Source: Sinorhizobium terangae (GTDB lineage Bacteria; Pseudomonadota; Alphaproteobacteria; Rhizobiales; Rhizobiaceae). From it: 41,505 nt of DNA. The stretch is taken from assembly GCF_009601505.1 (NCBI RefSeq), contig NZ_WITC01000021.1, positions 1 through 41,505 on the forward strand, in the 5' to 3' direction. Numbering within the stretch: position 1 is the stretch's first letter; the number at the start of each line of letters is the position of its first letter. Under the pieces are notes generated by a model, which saw only the letters and a program-made list of their open reading frames with translations, was not told the DNA's origin and made no database searches. This document shows, piece after piece, positions 26,629-34,695 of this stretch. A program made the translations under genes and the position numbers.

Positions 26629-26993
26629 CTGCCGAGCACCTTCCGCGCGATCTTGACGAGCTGTTCAGGGTCGAAGGGCTTGGTGATCCAGCCGGTGGCA
26701 CCGGCCGCCTTGGCGCGGGTCTTCATCTCGGCGTCGGATTCGGTGGTCAGGAAGATGATCGGGACGCCGGCATGGGCCGGCGAGCGGCGCAGTGCCTCGA
26801 TCATCGCGAGGCCGTTCATGTTCGGCATGTTGAGGTCGGTAACGATCATGTCGAACTGCCCGGCCTGCGCCTTGCTCAACCCGTCTAGGCCGTCAACAGC
26901 CTCCGTCACCCGGAAGCCGGCACCGGTCAGCGCTACCCTCGTGGTCAGCCGGATGCTCGCGGAATCGTCGACGGTGAGAATATGGGCACTCAT
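26625..26993 (-). CDS. cheY: CheY response regulator
   Basis: This 122-residue single-domain receiver has D9/D10, phospho-acceptor D53 in IVTDLNMPNMNG, the switch Thr in IIFLTTES and the conserved Lys in WITKPF. The frame opens at 27017, but GGAAGGA lies just before ATG 26993, giving MSAHILTVDDSAS. It would act on the flagellar motor or as a phosphate sink. Confidence 0.94.
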   Translation of the reverse strand: MSAHILTVDDSASIRLTTRVALTGAGFRVTEAVDGLDGLSKAQAGQFDMIVTDLNMPNMNGLAMIEALRRSPAHAGVPIIFLTTESDAEMKTRAKAAGATGWITKPFDPEQLVKIARKVLGR

Positions 26994-27322
26994 TGTTGTT
27001 CCTTCCGATGAAACCAAAATTCGCGGTCCTCAGGGTTCATCTTCGTGAGAAAGCCACCGCGCTCCAGCGTCGAAAGGAGAGCGCCTTCGGCCGGCCGGCT
27101 GAGGCCGAAGGCGCGACCTAGGGTGGCAGCGTAGCGCCGAGTGGCCTCTACGAGTTGAACGAAGCTGAGGTCGACCTCGGCGTTCGCGGGCACGGTGATC
27201 GCCAGCCTTCCGGCCTTCTCGAAAGCAGAGAGAAGTTCATCGCGAAGTGCGCCGCCGTGGCGTATCGTCAGCGCTGGTGGAAGCTCCAGCTTTTGGGTGA
27301 TTTCCGCATCCGGATCGGTCAT
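26990..27322 (-). CDS. STAS-domain protein at head of che operon
   Basis: This protein of about 110 residues resembles single-domain STAS (anti-sigma-antagonist-like) proteins found at the start of some che operons. It has a LPPALTIRHGGALRDELLSA start and VDLSFVQLVEATRRYA, the region where a conserved Ser/Asp loop is expected. The frame opens at TTG 27337; ATG 27322 (MTDPDAEITQ) is more likely. Its stop overlaps the cheY start. Role in array function is unknown. Confidence 0.72.
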   Translation of the reverse strand: MTDPDAEITQKLELPPALTIRHGGALRDELLSAFEKAGRLAITVPANAEVDLSFVQLVEATRRYAATLGRAFGLSRPAEGALLSTLERGGFLTKMNPEDREFWFHRKEQQ

Positions 27323-27645
27323 AGGTGACGGTTCCAAGTTCAGTCGTTACATGCGACATTGCCGGCGCTCGGACAGCATTTCCTCTACGCCGCCTCATGC
27401 GACGGTGATTGCCAACAGGACACCTGGTCGGCGGTTGGGTCGACCGTCGGGGAAGACAACTTCTGCTGCCAATACAAATTGTATATCCGACATGGCGAGA
27501 CCCTGAAGAGAGCTCGCCTGCTGGACAAGAATTGCTCCTCCCTCGCGCACCGGAATAAGTGCACATAGTCGGACGATCGCGCGCGGAGAGCACAACGTCT
27601 TTCAAAATCAACTATTTACAAGGACAGGACCGTTCGCCCAGCGGT

Positions 27646-27660
27646 TCCACATCATGTGGA
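27646..27660. promoter_or_regulatory. 15-bp palindrome
   Basis: TCCACAT-C-ATGTGGA is a perfect 7-bp inverted repeat about a single central base, 320 bp upstream of the che operon. It may be a regulator site. Confidence 0.35.
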
Positions 27661-27701
27661 GGGGGTGGCGATATCGCTTTTGAATAAACTCGCGACTCGA
27701 C

Positions 27702-27732
27702 CACGTTTGGTTGCAACACGTTTGCGTGCAAC
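27702..27732. repeat. two tandem 16-bp direct repeats
   Basis: CACGTTTGGTTGCAAC (27702-27717) is followed by CACGTTTGCGTGCAAC (27717-27732), sharing one base and matching at 14 of 16 positions. The 15-bp period is unlike helical spacing for ordinary operators; iteron-like or paired regulator sites are both possible. Confidence 0.55.
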
Positions 27733-27799
27733 TGCTTAATACACACTTAACGCCTAGCCCGTCCTCCCATTTTTTTGCTTGACTGACCTAGAGGCGCGC

Positions 27800-27916
27800 T
27801 CAGGTGACGGACGCGGTTCCCAATCGCCGCCCTGTACTGGTCGGTCGACCGGCGAGGTAAAGGTCCTCGGCATGAAGGCCGTCCAGCTCGCTTTTGAAAA
27901 AAGCTTCGAAATCCAT
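27800..27916 (-). pseudogene. 5' fragment of hemA (5-aminolevulinate synthase)-like gene
   Basis: ATG 27916 opens a 38-codon frame whose first 17 residues, MDFEAFFKSELDGLHAE, closely match the N-terminus of rhizobial 5-aminolevulinate synthase. After that the sequence leaves the family and stops at 27800. The rest of the roughly 405-residue enzyme is missing. It begins 15 bp after the YceI-like fragment on the same strand. Confidence 0.5.
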
Positions 27917-27931
27917 TGTCACAGGCCCGAC

Positions 27932-28084
27932 CTACGACCGCGTCGCCTCAACATGGAAATTGAGCAAGATGTCGACGCCGACGAACATTCCATCCGCCCA
28001 GTCGCCGATGTCGACCTTGTAGTCGATCCTGTTGAGTTTGACTGATCCGTCTGCGACCGGTGACGACCTGGTCGGGACGCACGC
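27932..28084 (-). pseudogene. 3' fragment of YceI-like gene
   Basis: On the minus strand a frame ending in TAG (27932-27934) encodes VKLNRIDYKVDIGDWADG followed by a short beta-rich tail. The LNRxDYKV...GDWAD pattern is typical of the C-terminus of YceI-like lipid-binding proteins (about 190 residues). An in-frame stop lies upstream near 28085 and no N-terminal part is seen. The match is from memory of the family. Confidence 0.4.
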
Positions 28085-28224
28085 TTAGCTCTGTGACCCG
28101 TGGATTTTCGAGAACAAGACCACGCAAAAAGAGGTCGCGCGGCGGGTTTTGGAGTGTGGCCGACAAGTACAACCGGTGCGCAACTACGATAAGATGCTTG
28201 AGCGTTTCAAGTCCCCGAGGTCCT

Positions 28225-29181
28225 ATGTCCCAAGTCGACTGGCTAAGCCATCTCTTGCAAATGATCACCATCACCGGCCAGCTGGAGGTCCGCTGCGCCT
28301 ACGGTGCGCCATGGCGTGTGGCCTGGCCCCGGTCGGCGGCGCACGAGATTCCCTACCACGTCGTGCTCAAGGGCCGAGCCATTATCGAGAATCCAGAGAC
28401 GAAGACGGCCAAGGAGCTGGTGGGCGGAGATATCGTGCTGTTGCCTCACGGGTCGGCGCACGTGCTGCACGATGGCAGCGGCCAGGCGCCGGGCCGTACC
28501 TACCAACGCCGGGGCTCCGCCGGATGGACGCTCAGTGAGAATGATGGACAGGGCGAGCATCTAGATCTGCTGTGTGGGCGATTTTTCATCGGGCCGCCTC
28601 ATGATCGGCTGATCCGCAATTACCTACCCACGAATCTGGTGGTACGGGCCATGGACAGCCATGGTGAGGAGGGTATTGGGTCCGCTTCGAACCATCTGGC
28701 CAGTCTCGTAGAACTGATGCGGATGGAGTCCGCTGGCGACAAAGCGGGAGGACGCGCCATTCTCAACGCGCTTTCTTCGGCCCTGTTCACACTGGTACTG
28801 CGTGCTGCAAGCGAATCCGAGCAAGCCCCAGCAGGCCTGTTGGCACTGGCCGGCCATCCACGGCTGGCCCCGGCAATTTCAGCTTTGTTCGCCGATCCGA
28901 CGCGGCCCTGGAAGTTGACCGATCTGGCCGACTTGTGCAGCATGTCACGCGCCACCTTCATGCGGCACTTTCAGGACAAGCTGGGACGCTCGGCCGCCGA
29001 CCTATTGACGGACATCCGGATGAGCCTGGCCGCCAACGAGCTAAAGAAGCCGGCGATGACCACCGAGGCCGTGGCCGAGTCGGTCGGGTATCAATCCCTA
29101 TCGGCATTTCGGCGTGTGTTCACCGAACGGATGGGGATGACGCCGGGGGAATGGCGCCGACTGGCACACCAGGGCGAGTAG
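28225..29181 (+). CDS. AraC-family regulator with cupin domain
   Basis: This 318-residue regulator has an N-terminal cupin-like sensor (HEIPYHVVLKGRAIIE, GGDIVLLPHGSAHVLHDGSG) and a C-terminal double HTH (LTDLADLCSMSRATFMRHFQ, VAESVGYQSLSAFRRVFTER). The frame opens at 28060, but ATG 28225 has GAGG upstream and gives the expected domain start. It lies ahead of a nitroreductase remnant, an AhpD-like gene and a glutathione S-transferase gene on the same strand, so it may control stress genes for electrophiles or redox-active compounds. Confidence 0.85.
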   Translation: MSQVDWLSHLLQMITITGQLEVRCAYGAPWRVAWPRSAAHEIPYHVVLKGRAIIENPETKTAKELVGGDIVLLPHGSAHVLHDGSGQAPGRTYQRRGSAGWTLSENDGQGEHLDLLCGRFFIGPPHDRLIRNYLPTNLVVRAMDSHGEEGIGSASNHLASLVELMRMESAGDKAGGRAILNALSSALFTLVLRAASESEQAPAGLLALAGHPRLAPAISALFADPTRPWKLTDLADLCSMSRATFMRHFQDKLGRSAADLLTDIRMSLAANELKKPAMTTEAVAESVGYQSLSAFRRVFTERMGMTPGEWRRLAHQGE

Positions 29182-29209
29182 ACGCGCGATACCACAGCGC
29201 CTGGCACCG

Positions 29210-29536
29210 GTGGTGGAAGCAGGCATCATGCCGGCACACTTGGTGCCGGATTGGGAACTTCCCGCGCGCGGTCTGTATTTCGAGCAGCCGCAGCGCCAGC
29301 GCGACGAGGCGGTACGCTCCGCCACCTTTGGCGCCGCGGCGATAATCTACGCGGCCCGCTCGCTGGGTCTGGGTTCGACGCCGATGATCGGTTTCGACGA
29401 CGTTGCGGTGCACCGCGAGTTCGGCCTGGCCGAGGACGAAGTGCCGGTCATGCTGTTGACCGTAGGGCCGGAGCGCGCTGGGAACTGGCCGCAGAAGCCG
29501 CGCCTGCCGGTGGCCGATGTGCTGGACTTCGCATAA
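29210..29536 (+). pseudogene. 3' half of a nitroreductase-family gene
   Basis: The frame encodes the C-terminal half of an FMN nitroreductase (about 195 residues normally): RDEAVRSATFGAAAIIYAAR, SLGLGSTPMIGFD and EVPVMLLTVG. The FMN-binding N-terminal half is missing. The frame is open back into the end of the araC-like gene with no good start, which suggests a deletion that fused the region behind the regulator to this fragment. Confidence 0.7.
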
Positions 29537-29570
29537 TCCTTTTTCAACTCAAGAACTTATGGAGATTGCA

Positions 29571-30116
29571 ATGGCGAGAGCTGTAGCCTTAACGCCGGAC
29601 CAGGTGCCGGCCGAATCGAAACCGACCCTCGATGCGTTCACCAAGAACATCGGGTTCACCCCAAATATGATGGCGACCTTTGCGGCGAGCCCGATCGCAT
29701 TCAACGCGTGGGCGACCCTGCTTGGCTCCCTGAGCAAAACGCTCGACGTGAGAACACGCGATAGTATCGGCCTCGCTGTCTCCGAAGTGAACGGTTGCAA
29801 CTATTGCCTGACGGTTCACAGCTTCACCGCCGAACATATGGCCAAGCTGCCGGCCGATGAAATCATACTGGCTCGGAAGGGCCATGCCAGCGACCCGAAG
29901 CGGGACGCCGCCGTCCAGTTCGCGCGCAGAGTCATCGAGACCCGAGGGCAGGTCACTGACGCCGATCTGAAAGCGGTCCGCGATGCCGGCTACACGGATG
30001 CGAACATCATCGAAATCGTCGCGCTGGTGGCCATGTACTCCCTGACGAACTTTTTCAATAACGTGTTCGATCCCGAGAAGGACTTTCCGGCCGTTACACC
30101 GGCCGGCTCGATCTGA
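29571..30116 (+). CDS. AhpD/carboxymuconolactone decarboxylase-family protein
   Basis: This 181-residue protein has the AhpD core CxxCxxxH (GCNYCLTVHSF) preceded by the conserved Glu in SEVNG, consistent with peroxidase-related or disulfide reductase activity. ATG 29571 has GGAG 7 nt upstream; ATG 29559 is in frame but is part of that ribosome site. It lies after the nitroreductase fragment and 148 bp before the GST gene, which supports a stress or detoxification role. The true substrate is unknown. Confidence 0.85.
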   Translation: MARAVALTPDQVPAESKPTLDAFTKNIGFTPNMMATFAASPIAFNAWATLLGSLSKTLDVRTRDSIGLAVSEVNGCNYCLTVHSFTAEHMAKLPADEIILARKGHASDPKRDAAVQFARRVIETRGQVTDADLKAVRDAGYTDANIIEIVALVAMYSLTNFFNNVFDPEKDFPAVTPAGSI

Positions 30117-30264
30117 ACGCAATCTGCTCGCATCGATCATCTCGACGGTGCTCGGAGGTGCCATCTGATGCAAGCGTAACGCCAAAGCCCGGATGCACCC
30201 AGGAAAGAATCTTGGAAACGCGTCCGGGCTTTTCATATGAGCCGAAAAGTATAGGAGGAATAAA

Positions 30265-30960
30265 GTGACACTCAATCATCCAATTTTCACGCGCTGGCCG
30301 GCGCAGTACCCCGATCGGCTGCAACTCTTTTCCGCCCCGACGCCCAATGGGGTGAAGGTCGGCATCATGCTCGAGGAAACGGGCCTCGCCTACGAGCCGC
30401 ACCGGATCGACATCATGGCGAACGAAAGCCACGACCCGGCCTTTCTCGCGCTCAACCCCAACGGCAAGATTCCCGCGATCTACGACCCCGACGGACCGGT
30501 CGGCACGCCGCTCGCGCTGTTCGAATCGGGCGCGATCCTCCTCTATCTTGCCGACAAGACGGGACAATTCATCTCGGCCGATCCGAACACCCGCTACGAA
30601 ACGATCCAGTGGGTGATGTGGCAGATGGGCGGAGTCGGGCCGATGTTCGGCCAGGTCGGCTTCTTCAACAAATTCGCCGGCAAGGCCTACGAGGACAAGC
30701 GCCCGCGCGACCGCTACGCAACCGAATCAGCGCGACTGCTCGGAGTCCTCGATGAACGGCTTGCGGGTCGCGACTGGGTGATGGGCGCTGACTACAGCAT
30801 CGCCGATATTTCGCTGCTCGGTTGGGTGCGCAACCTGATCGGCTTTTACGAAGCGCGCGAGCTCGTCGGCTTTGACCGCTTTCTTCATGTGCAGGCATGG
30901 CTCGACCGGGGCCTCGCGCGTCCGGCGGTGCAGCGCGGGCTGGAAGTGACGGCGGCCTAG
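30265..30960 (+). CDS. glutathione S-transferase (YfcG/Ure2p-like)
   Basis: This 231-residue protein has a thioredoxin-like N-terminal domain (APTPNGVKVGIMLEETGL, NPNGKIPAI, LFESGAILLYLADKTG) and an all-helical C-terminal domain (DYSIADISLLGWVRN). The family uses glutathione for conjugation or disulfide reduction. GTG 30265 has AGGAGG 7 nt upstream. A catalytic residue cannot be named with certainty. Confidence 0.9.
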   Translation: MTLNHPIFTRWPAQYPDRLQLFSAPTPNGVKVGIMLEETGLAYEPHRIDIMANESHDPAFLALNPNGKIPAIYDPDGPVGTPLALFESGAILLYLADKTGQFISADPNTRYETIQWVMWQMGGVGPMFGQVGFFNKFAGKAYEDKRPRDRYATESARLLGVLDERLAGRDWVMGADYSIADISLLGWVRNLIGFYEARELVGFDRFLHVQAWLDRGLARPAVQRGLEVTAA

Positions 30961-31422
30961 AGGCTGTTAGGACTTGTGAGTCTTAAGGATTCAAAGGTTT
31001 GTGTGGAACTCCTTCGCAAGCCTTACATCTGGCGTATCCGATGAGGCGCTCCCAGCGCACCCCGATCGCCGAGCGTCTCAAGCGATCGGGTCCACTACCG
31101 GGCAGAACCGGTGGATATGAAAGTTTGCGCTTCTGCATTCCGCCTCCTATTTCTTTGGAACGATCTTCACGGTCGCCGCGTGGGCGCGGTCGCCGATCGT
31201 CGGCGCGAGGTAGGCACTCGCGGCGTATTTGGCACGGTAGGCCTCGTCGATACGGTCGTTGAGAGCACCGTCGACGGGTTCGAAAGTCACCTCCTTCGTG
31301 AGCACGGAAGGTACATTCTCTTTTCAAGTGTCCCTCGAGAGCAAACGGAGGCATTGCGGCCACCGCCTCGCGCCTATAGGTTTTCGGCCCATCGTTCATC
31401 GCTGAATTCTGGAGATCAAATC
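30961..31422. other. intergenic region with gene remnants
   Basis: About 460 bp upstream of the cold-shock gene. Apart from the DUF2255-like fragment (31147-31319, minus) no gene is convincing. The segment 30961-31010 (GTTAGGACTTGTGAGTC) looks like an insertion-sequence end but I cannot confirm it. Confidence 0.35.
31147..31319 (-). pseudogene. 3' fragment of DUF2255-like gene
   Basis: A minus-strand frame ending in TAG (31147-31149) encodes [20 protein letters not shown], then [10 protein letters not shown] and AATVKIVPK. This reads as the C-terminal end of a DUF2255-type protein (about 125 residues); an in-frame TGA near 31325 and the lack of a start mark it as a remnant. The family match is from memory. 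Confidence 0.4.
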
Positions 31423-31623
31423 ATGGCGAACGGCACAGTCAAATTCTTCAACAACGAGAAGGGGTTCGGCTTCATCACGCCCGAGAATGGTGGAAGCGAC
31501 GTTTTCGTCCATATTTCCGCAGTGCAGGGTGGCACTCTGAGCGACGGACAGCGCGTCAGCTACGACTTGGGTCAGGATCGCAAGACCGGGAAATCCAAGG
31601 CAGAAAATGTCCGCGTGCTCTAA
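31423..31623 (+). CDS. cspA: cold-shock protein (CspA family)
   Basis: This 66-residue OB-fold RNA-binding protein has both RNP motifs, KGFGFI and DVFVHI, in the usual positions, and [11 protein letters not shown] at the start. GGAG lies 7-8 nt before ATG. It would melt RNA structure, commonly after a temperature drop or in stationary phase. A hairpin follows 9 bp after the stop. Confidence 0.95.
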   Translation: MANGTVKFFNNEKGFGFITPENGGSDVFVHISAVQGGTLSDGQRVSYDLGQDRKTGKSKAENVRVL

Positions 31624-31632
31624 TACATTCTC

Positions 31633-31659
31633 CGAGCGCCTGGCAGACGCTGGCGCTCG
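31633..31659 (+). terminator. hairpin after cold-shock gene
   Basis: CGAGCGCC (31633-31640) pairs with GGCGCTCG (31652-31659) around an 11-nt loop, 9 bp after the stop codon. There is no T-run, but the position fits a terminator. Confidence 0.55.
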
Positions 31660-32570
31660 TACCTCCCTATCACGCTGATCCAGCGTCCTGACTGACTTCA
31701 GCGCCGCAGCAACCCTTGAAATCACGGTCTTGCAGGGAGTGGGTCCGCGGAGCGTGTTTGTCAGAGGCTCGCAATCGTAAGCGAGACTCGCCAATGCGTG
31801 CCGGGACGCGCGGCTGCGTATGATTAAGGCCGGCACCATCATCGTTCTCGACTAGCGCTCCATGGTCGATCGTACCGCGAAAAACCCTGCTCGGACCGCG
31901 CGGACATCAACGTCAGCAATTCGGCCAGCATCCCGGCCGACTTCGTCCCCTCCAACAAGGCAGAGGGTTTCGATACCAATAGCACGGTCACTTCATGCGA
32001 CCGAACCTTGAACTCCCCTTTTGCTGGACGGGACCCTGGCAGCTACTAGTGCGATAAGGCGCCGCTGCCCGCGGGTCATCTCATCGGCACGCGCGTCCGC
32101 GGCTGCGCAACAGCCTCCGTATAGGGTCGGTGAAAAAGTGTGGCCTAGTGGGACGGGTTGGCGCATTGGTTTCCAAACAGCGCATCGTTCGATTTGTCGG
32201 CTGAAGTCCAATCGCCGACAACAAGACGTGCTTCCCGGACGACGAACCATGCTGAACTTCATCGCTTTCGCGCTTCGCACTTCGAGCTGGCGTCACACCG
32301 AAGCCGGCATGGTGAAAATGAGTGGGCCGATGCTCGGCGCCTTCGCCTCGACTGACAATCCGCTGGCCGTGATGCCGGCATGCCGGCGGAGACAGGGAAA
32401 CCGAAGGCAATGTTCGTCGGCTGCAGCTTCCCCTCGCAAATCCGAGAGGAACGAGAAACCCAGTCGAGAACAGCCGGTTTGCATTCAATTCTACTATTCA
32501 CCGATAATGTGATGTCTTCGGCACGACCGCCATGCTACGAGGCCTCTCAACAACACAATGAGATGGCCCA
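31660..32570. other. 0.9-kb region without a recognisable gene
   Basis: Short frames on both strands are random-looking and lack ribosome sites. A plus-strand segment near 31870-32000 reads like protein (SIPADFVPSNKAEGF) but is not part of an intact gene, so decayed genes are likely. Confidence 0.4.
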
Positions 32571-33245
32571 ATGCTTCCCTGGATTCACCTTGATCGCGCG
32601 ACCATTCCCGGTGATGTCGGCGAGCTGCGCCTGAAGCAGCGCGGTCGCGAATTTTCGATCATGCTCGGCTCGACGGAGCTCATGAACAGTAGGCTAAGCG
32701 GCTCGGAAGAGGCACTGGCAGCGCTTAGCTGCGAGCGGATTGCCGGCCGGAAAAACCCCAGCATGCTCGTCGGTGGCCTCGGCATGGGGTTTACATTGCG
32801 GGCCGCTCTGAACGTGCTTCCTCAAGACGCAAATGTCATTGTCGCCGAACTCGTTCCCGCTGTCGTCGAATGGGCGCGGGGACCTTTGGCAGATCTCCAC
32901 GACGGCACACTCGACGATCCACGTGTCGATATCCATCTCGGTGACGTCGGCGCGCTCATCCGATCGAAGAAGGCGGCATTTGATGCGATTCTGCTTGATG
33001 TCGACAACGGCCCCGATGGACTGACGCGCACCTCCAACGACAATTTATATAGTCACGACGGTGTTCGGGCCGCCAAGGCTGCCCTCCGCCCGAACGGTGT
33101 GCTTGCCGTCTGGTCATCCGCGCCGGATCGCGCTTTCACGCGCCGATTGCGTGAGGTTGGCTTCGCTACCGACGAAGTGAGCGTGCGCGCCAACGGTAAG
33201 AACGGTGGTGCCCGCCACGTAGTGTGGATGGCGACCAGGCGCTAG
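32571..33245 (+). CDS. spermidine synthase-like methyltransferase-fold protein
   Basis: This 224-residue Rossmann-fold protein of the spermine/spermidine synthase superfamily has a nucleotide-binding motif VGGLGMGFTLRAAL, the acidic motif VIVAELVPAVVEWARG and LLDVDNGPDG. It is shorter than true spermidine synthases (about 280-300) and lacks a clear N-terminal beta domain, so an aminopropyltransferase role is doubtful. It may act on another amine or be a SAM-type methyltransferase. It lies 66 bp upstream of the desaturase gene. Confidence 0.72.
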   Translation: MLPWIHLDRATIPGDVGELRLKQRGREFSIMLGSTELMNSRLSGSEEALAALSCERIAGRKNPSMLVGGLGMGFTLRAALNVLPQDANVIVAELVPAVVEWARGPLADLHDGTLDDPRVDIHLGDVGALIRSKKAAFDAILLDVDNGPDGLTRTSNDNLYSHDGVRAAKAALRPNGVLAVWSSAPDRAFTRRLREVGFATDEVSVRANGKNGGARHVVWMATRR

Positions 33246-33311
33246 CACCATCAAACGCATCAACTTGGTTCCCCAGCCGCTCGGGACATTACCGGAAGAC
33301 GCTAACTGCCG

Positions 33312-34349
33312 ATGAACTCGATAAACGCAATCGCCCCCAACGGCGCCGATCGTGAAAAAGCCTGGCTTAAGATCCTATCCGCCTATCGCAAGCCCCATCT
33401 TGGCCGAAGCACTTTCGAACTGGCCGTGACCCTCGTTCCGTTTGCTCTCCTGTGGGCCGGCGCATGGGCCTCGATGCACTTCGGTTTTTGGCTGGGCATG
33501 ATCCTCATCATTCCTGCGGCGGGATTTCTCTTGCGCCTCTTCATGCTGCAACATGACTGCGGCCATGGCTCCTTCTTCGGCCGGCGCCGCTTGGATGACT
33601 GGACGGGCCGGGCAATCGGCGTGCTGACATTGACACCATACGACTACTGGCGTCGCGCCCATGCGGAACACCACGCCTCGGCCGGCAATCTCAACGAGCG
33701 GGGTGTCGGTGACATCACGACGCTCACGGTCGCGGAATATGAGAGGTCGACGCGCTGGCAACGGCTCGGCTACCGCCTTTATCGCCACCCACTCGTCATG
33801 TTCGGCATGGGCCCCGCCTGGCTCTTCATTTTCAAGCAAAGGCTGCCGTTCGGCATGATGAGGTCCGGAGCGCTGCCATGGATCTCGACGATGGCAACGA
33901 ATGCCGCTATCGCCGCGCTCGCCGCCCTGCTTGTCTGGATAGCCGGCCCTGTTCCGTTCCTCGTGATCCATCTGCCGATCGTGCTCGTTGCCGGAGCGGC
34001 AGGTGTCTGGCTGTTCTACGTCCAGCACCAGTTCGAAGACACCCATTGGTCGAGGCCCCCGGAGTGGACGTTCCAGTACGCGGCCATATACGGTGCTTCG
34101 CACTACGACTTGCCCCAGCCTTTGCGTTGGCTAACCGGCAATATCGGGATACATCACATCCACCACCTCTCGAGCCGTGTTCCCTTCTACAGGCTTCCAG
34201 AGGTTCTGCGTGATTATCCTGAACTGGGAGACTTGGGACGCATCACGATCAAGGAGAGTCTCAGCTGCGTGAAGCTCATTCTGTGGGACGAAGCATCACA
34301 ACAGTTGGTTTCGCTGCGGGAAGCAGAAGCGCGCCGCATCGCCAAATGA
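33312..34349 (+). CDS. membrane fatty acid desaturase
   Basis: This 345-residue integral membrane di-iron enzyme has three His clusters: HDCGHG, HAEHH (in RRAHAEHHAS) and HIHHLSSRVPFYRL near the C-terminus. Hydrophobic segments lie at about 35-80 and 195-240. The pattern fits omega-type acyl-lipid desaturases that put double bonds into membrane fatty acids. It lies ahead of a FabMG-like gene, and a cold-shock gene lies about 1.7 kb upstream, so a role in membrane adaptation is plausible. It is clearly different from the MocD-like oxygenase at 8602. Confidence 0.88.
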   Translation: MNSINAIAPNGADREKAWLKILSAYRKPHLGRSTFELAVTLVPFALLWAGAWASMHFGFWLGMILIIPAAGFLLRLFMLQHDCGHGSFFGRRRLDDWTGRAIGVLTLTPYDYWRRAHAEHHASAGNLNERGVGDITTLTVAEYERSTRWQRLGYRLYRHPLVMFGMGPAWLFIFKQRLPFGMMRSGALPWISTMATNAAIAALAALLVWIAGPVPFLVIHLPIVLVAGAAGVWLFYVQHQFEDTHWSRPPEWTFQYAAIYGASHYDLPQPLRWLTGNIGIHHIHHLSSRVPFYRLPEVLRDYPELGDLGRITIKESLSCVKLILWDEASQQLVSLREAEARRIAK

Positions 34350-34695
34350 AATTGATCACAACCCCGGGCGCCGCCCTGGCGGGAGGGCCAGCGCTCCGGC
34401 CCAGAGACCGGTCGTAACGACCAGCGGGCCTTTGACAGCGCCGATTGCCTCCGCAACTATCCCTAGAAGACGCATTGCCAGCCAATCATTTCGGTATCGG
34501 CACGCCGTCCTCCAATGGCCTCTGCATTTACCTGCTTTATCCGGTTCAGATACCGAGAAGTCCTTACGGGGACTTCACGCTTTGAAATGAACGGTCACTT
34601 AAAATGACTTCCCATTACGGGTCAGTGCGGTCATGTGATTATCGAAGCTCGTCTGAGCCACCGCTCGACGACTAACGGACCAAAGAGCTGACTGC
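34350..34695. other. intergenic, includes a hairpin
   Basis: About 350 bp with no gene seen. GAAGTCC (34557-34563) pairs with GGACTTC (34570-34576) around a 6-nt loop. Confidence 0.45.

Larger units (their letters stand above)
27323..27799. other. intergenic region upstream of che operon
   Basis: About 480 bp with no convincing gene on either strand. It should contain the che operon promoter. It holds a palindrome at 27646-27660 and a tandem direct repeat at 27702-27732. Confidence 0.45.

Noticed and set aside
24595..27048. Very long plus-strand open frame (817 codons) opposite the cheA operon
   Set aside because: It is a shadow of the strongly supported cheA/cheY genes on the other strand, caused by high G+C third positions, and has no domain of its own.
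30961..31010. Possible insertion-sequence end after the GST gene
   Set aside because: The sequence looks like some IS5-type ends, but no matching inverted end or transposase remnant was seen nearby.
31624..32570. Several short open frames on both strands
   Set aside because: None has a ribosome site or recognisable domain; overlapping frames in all phases suggest chance.
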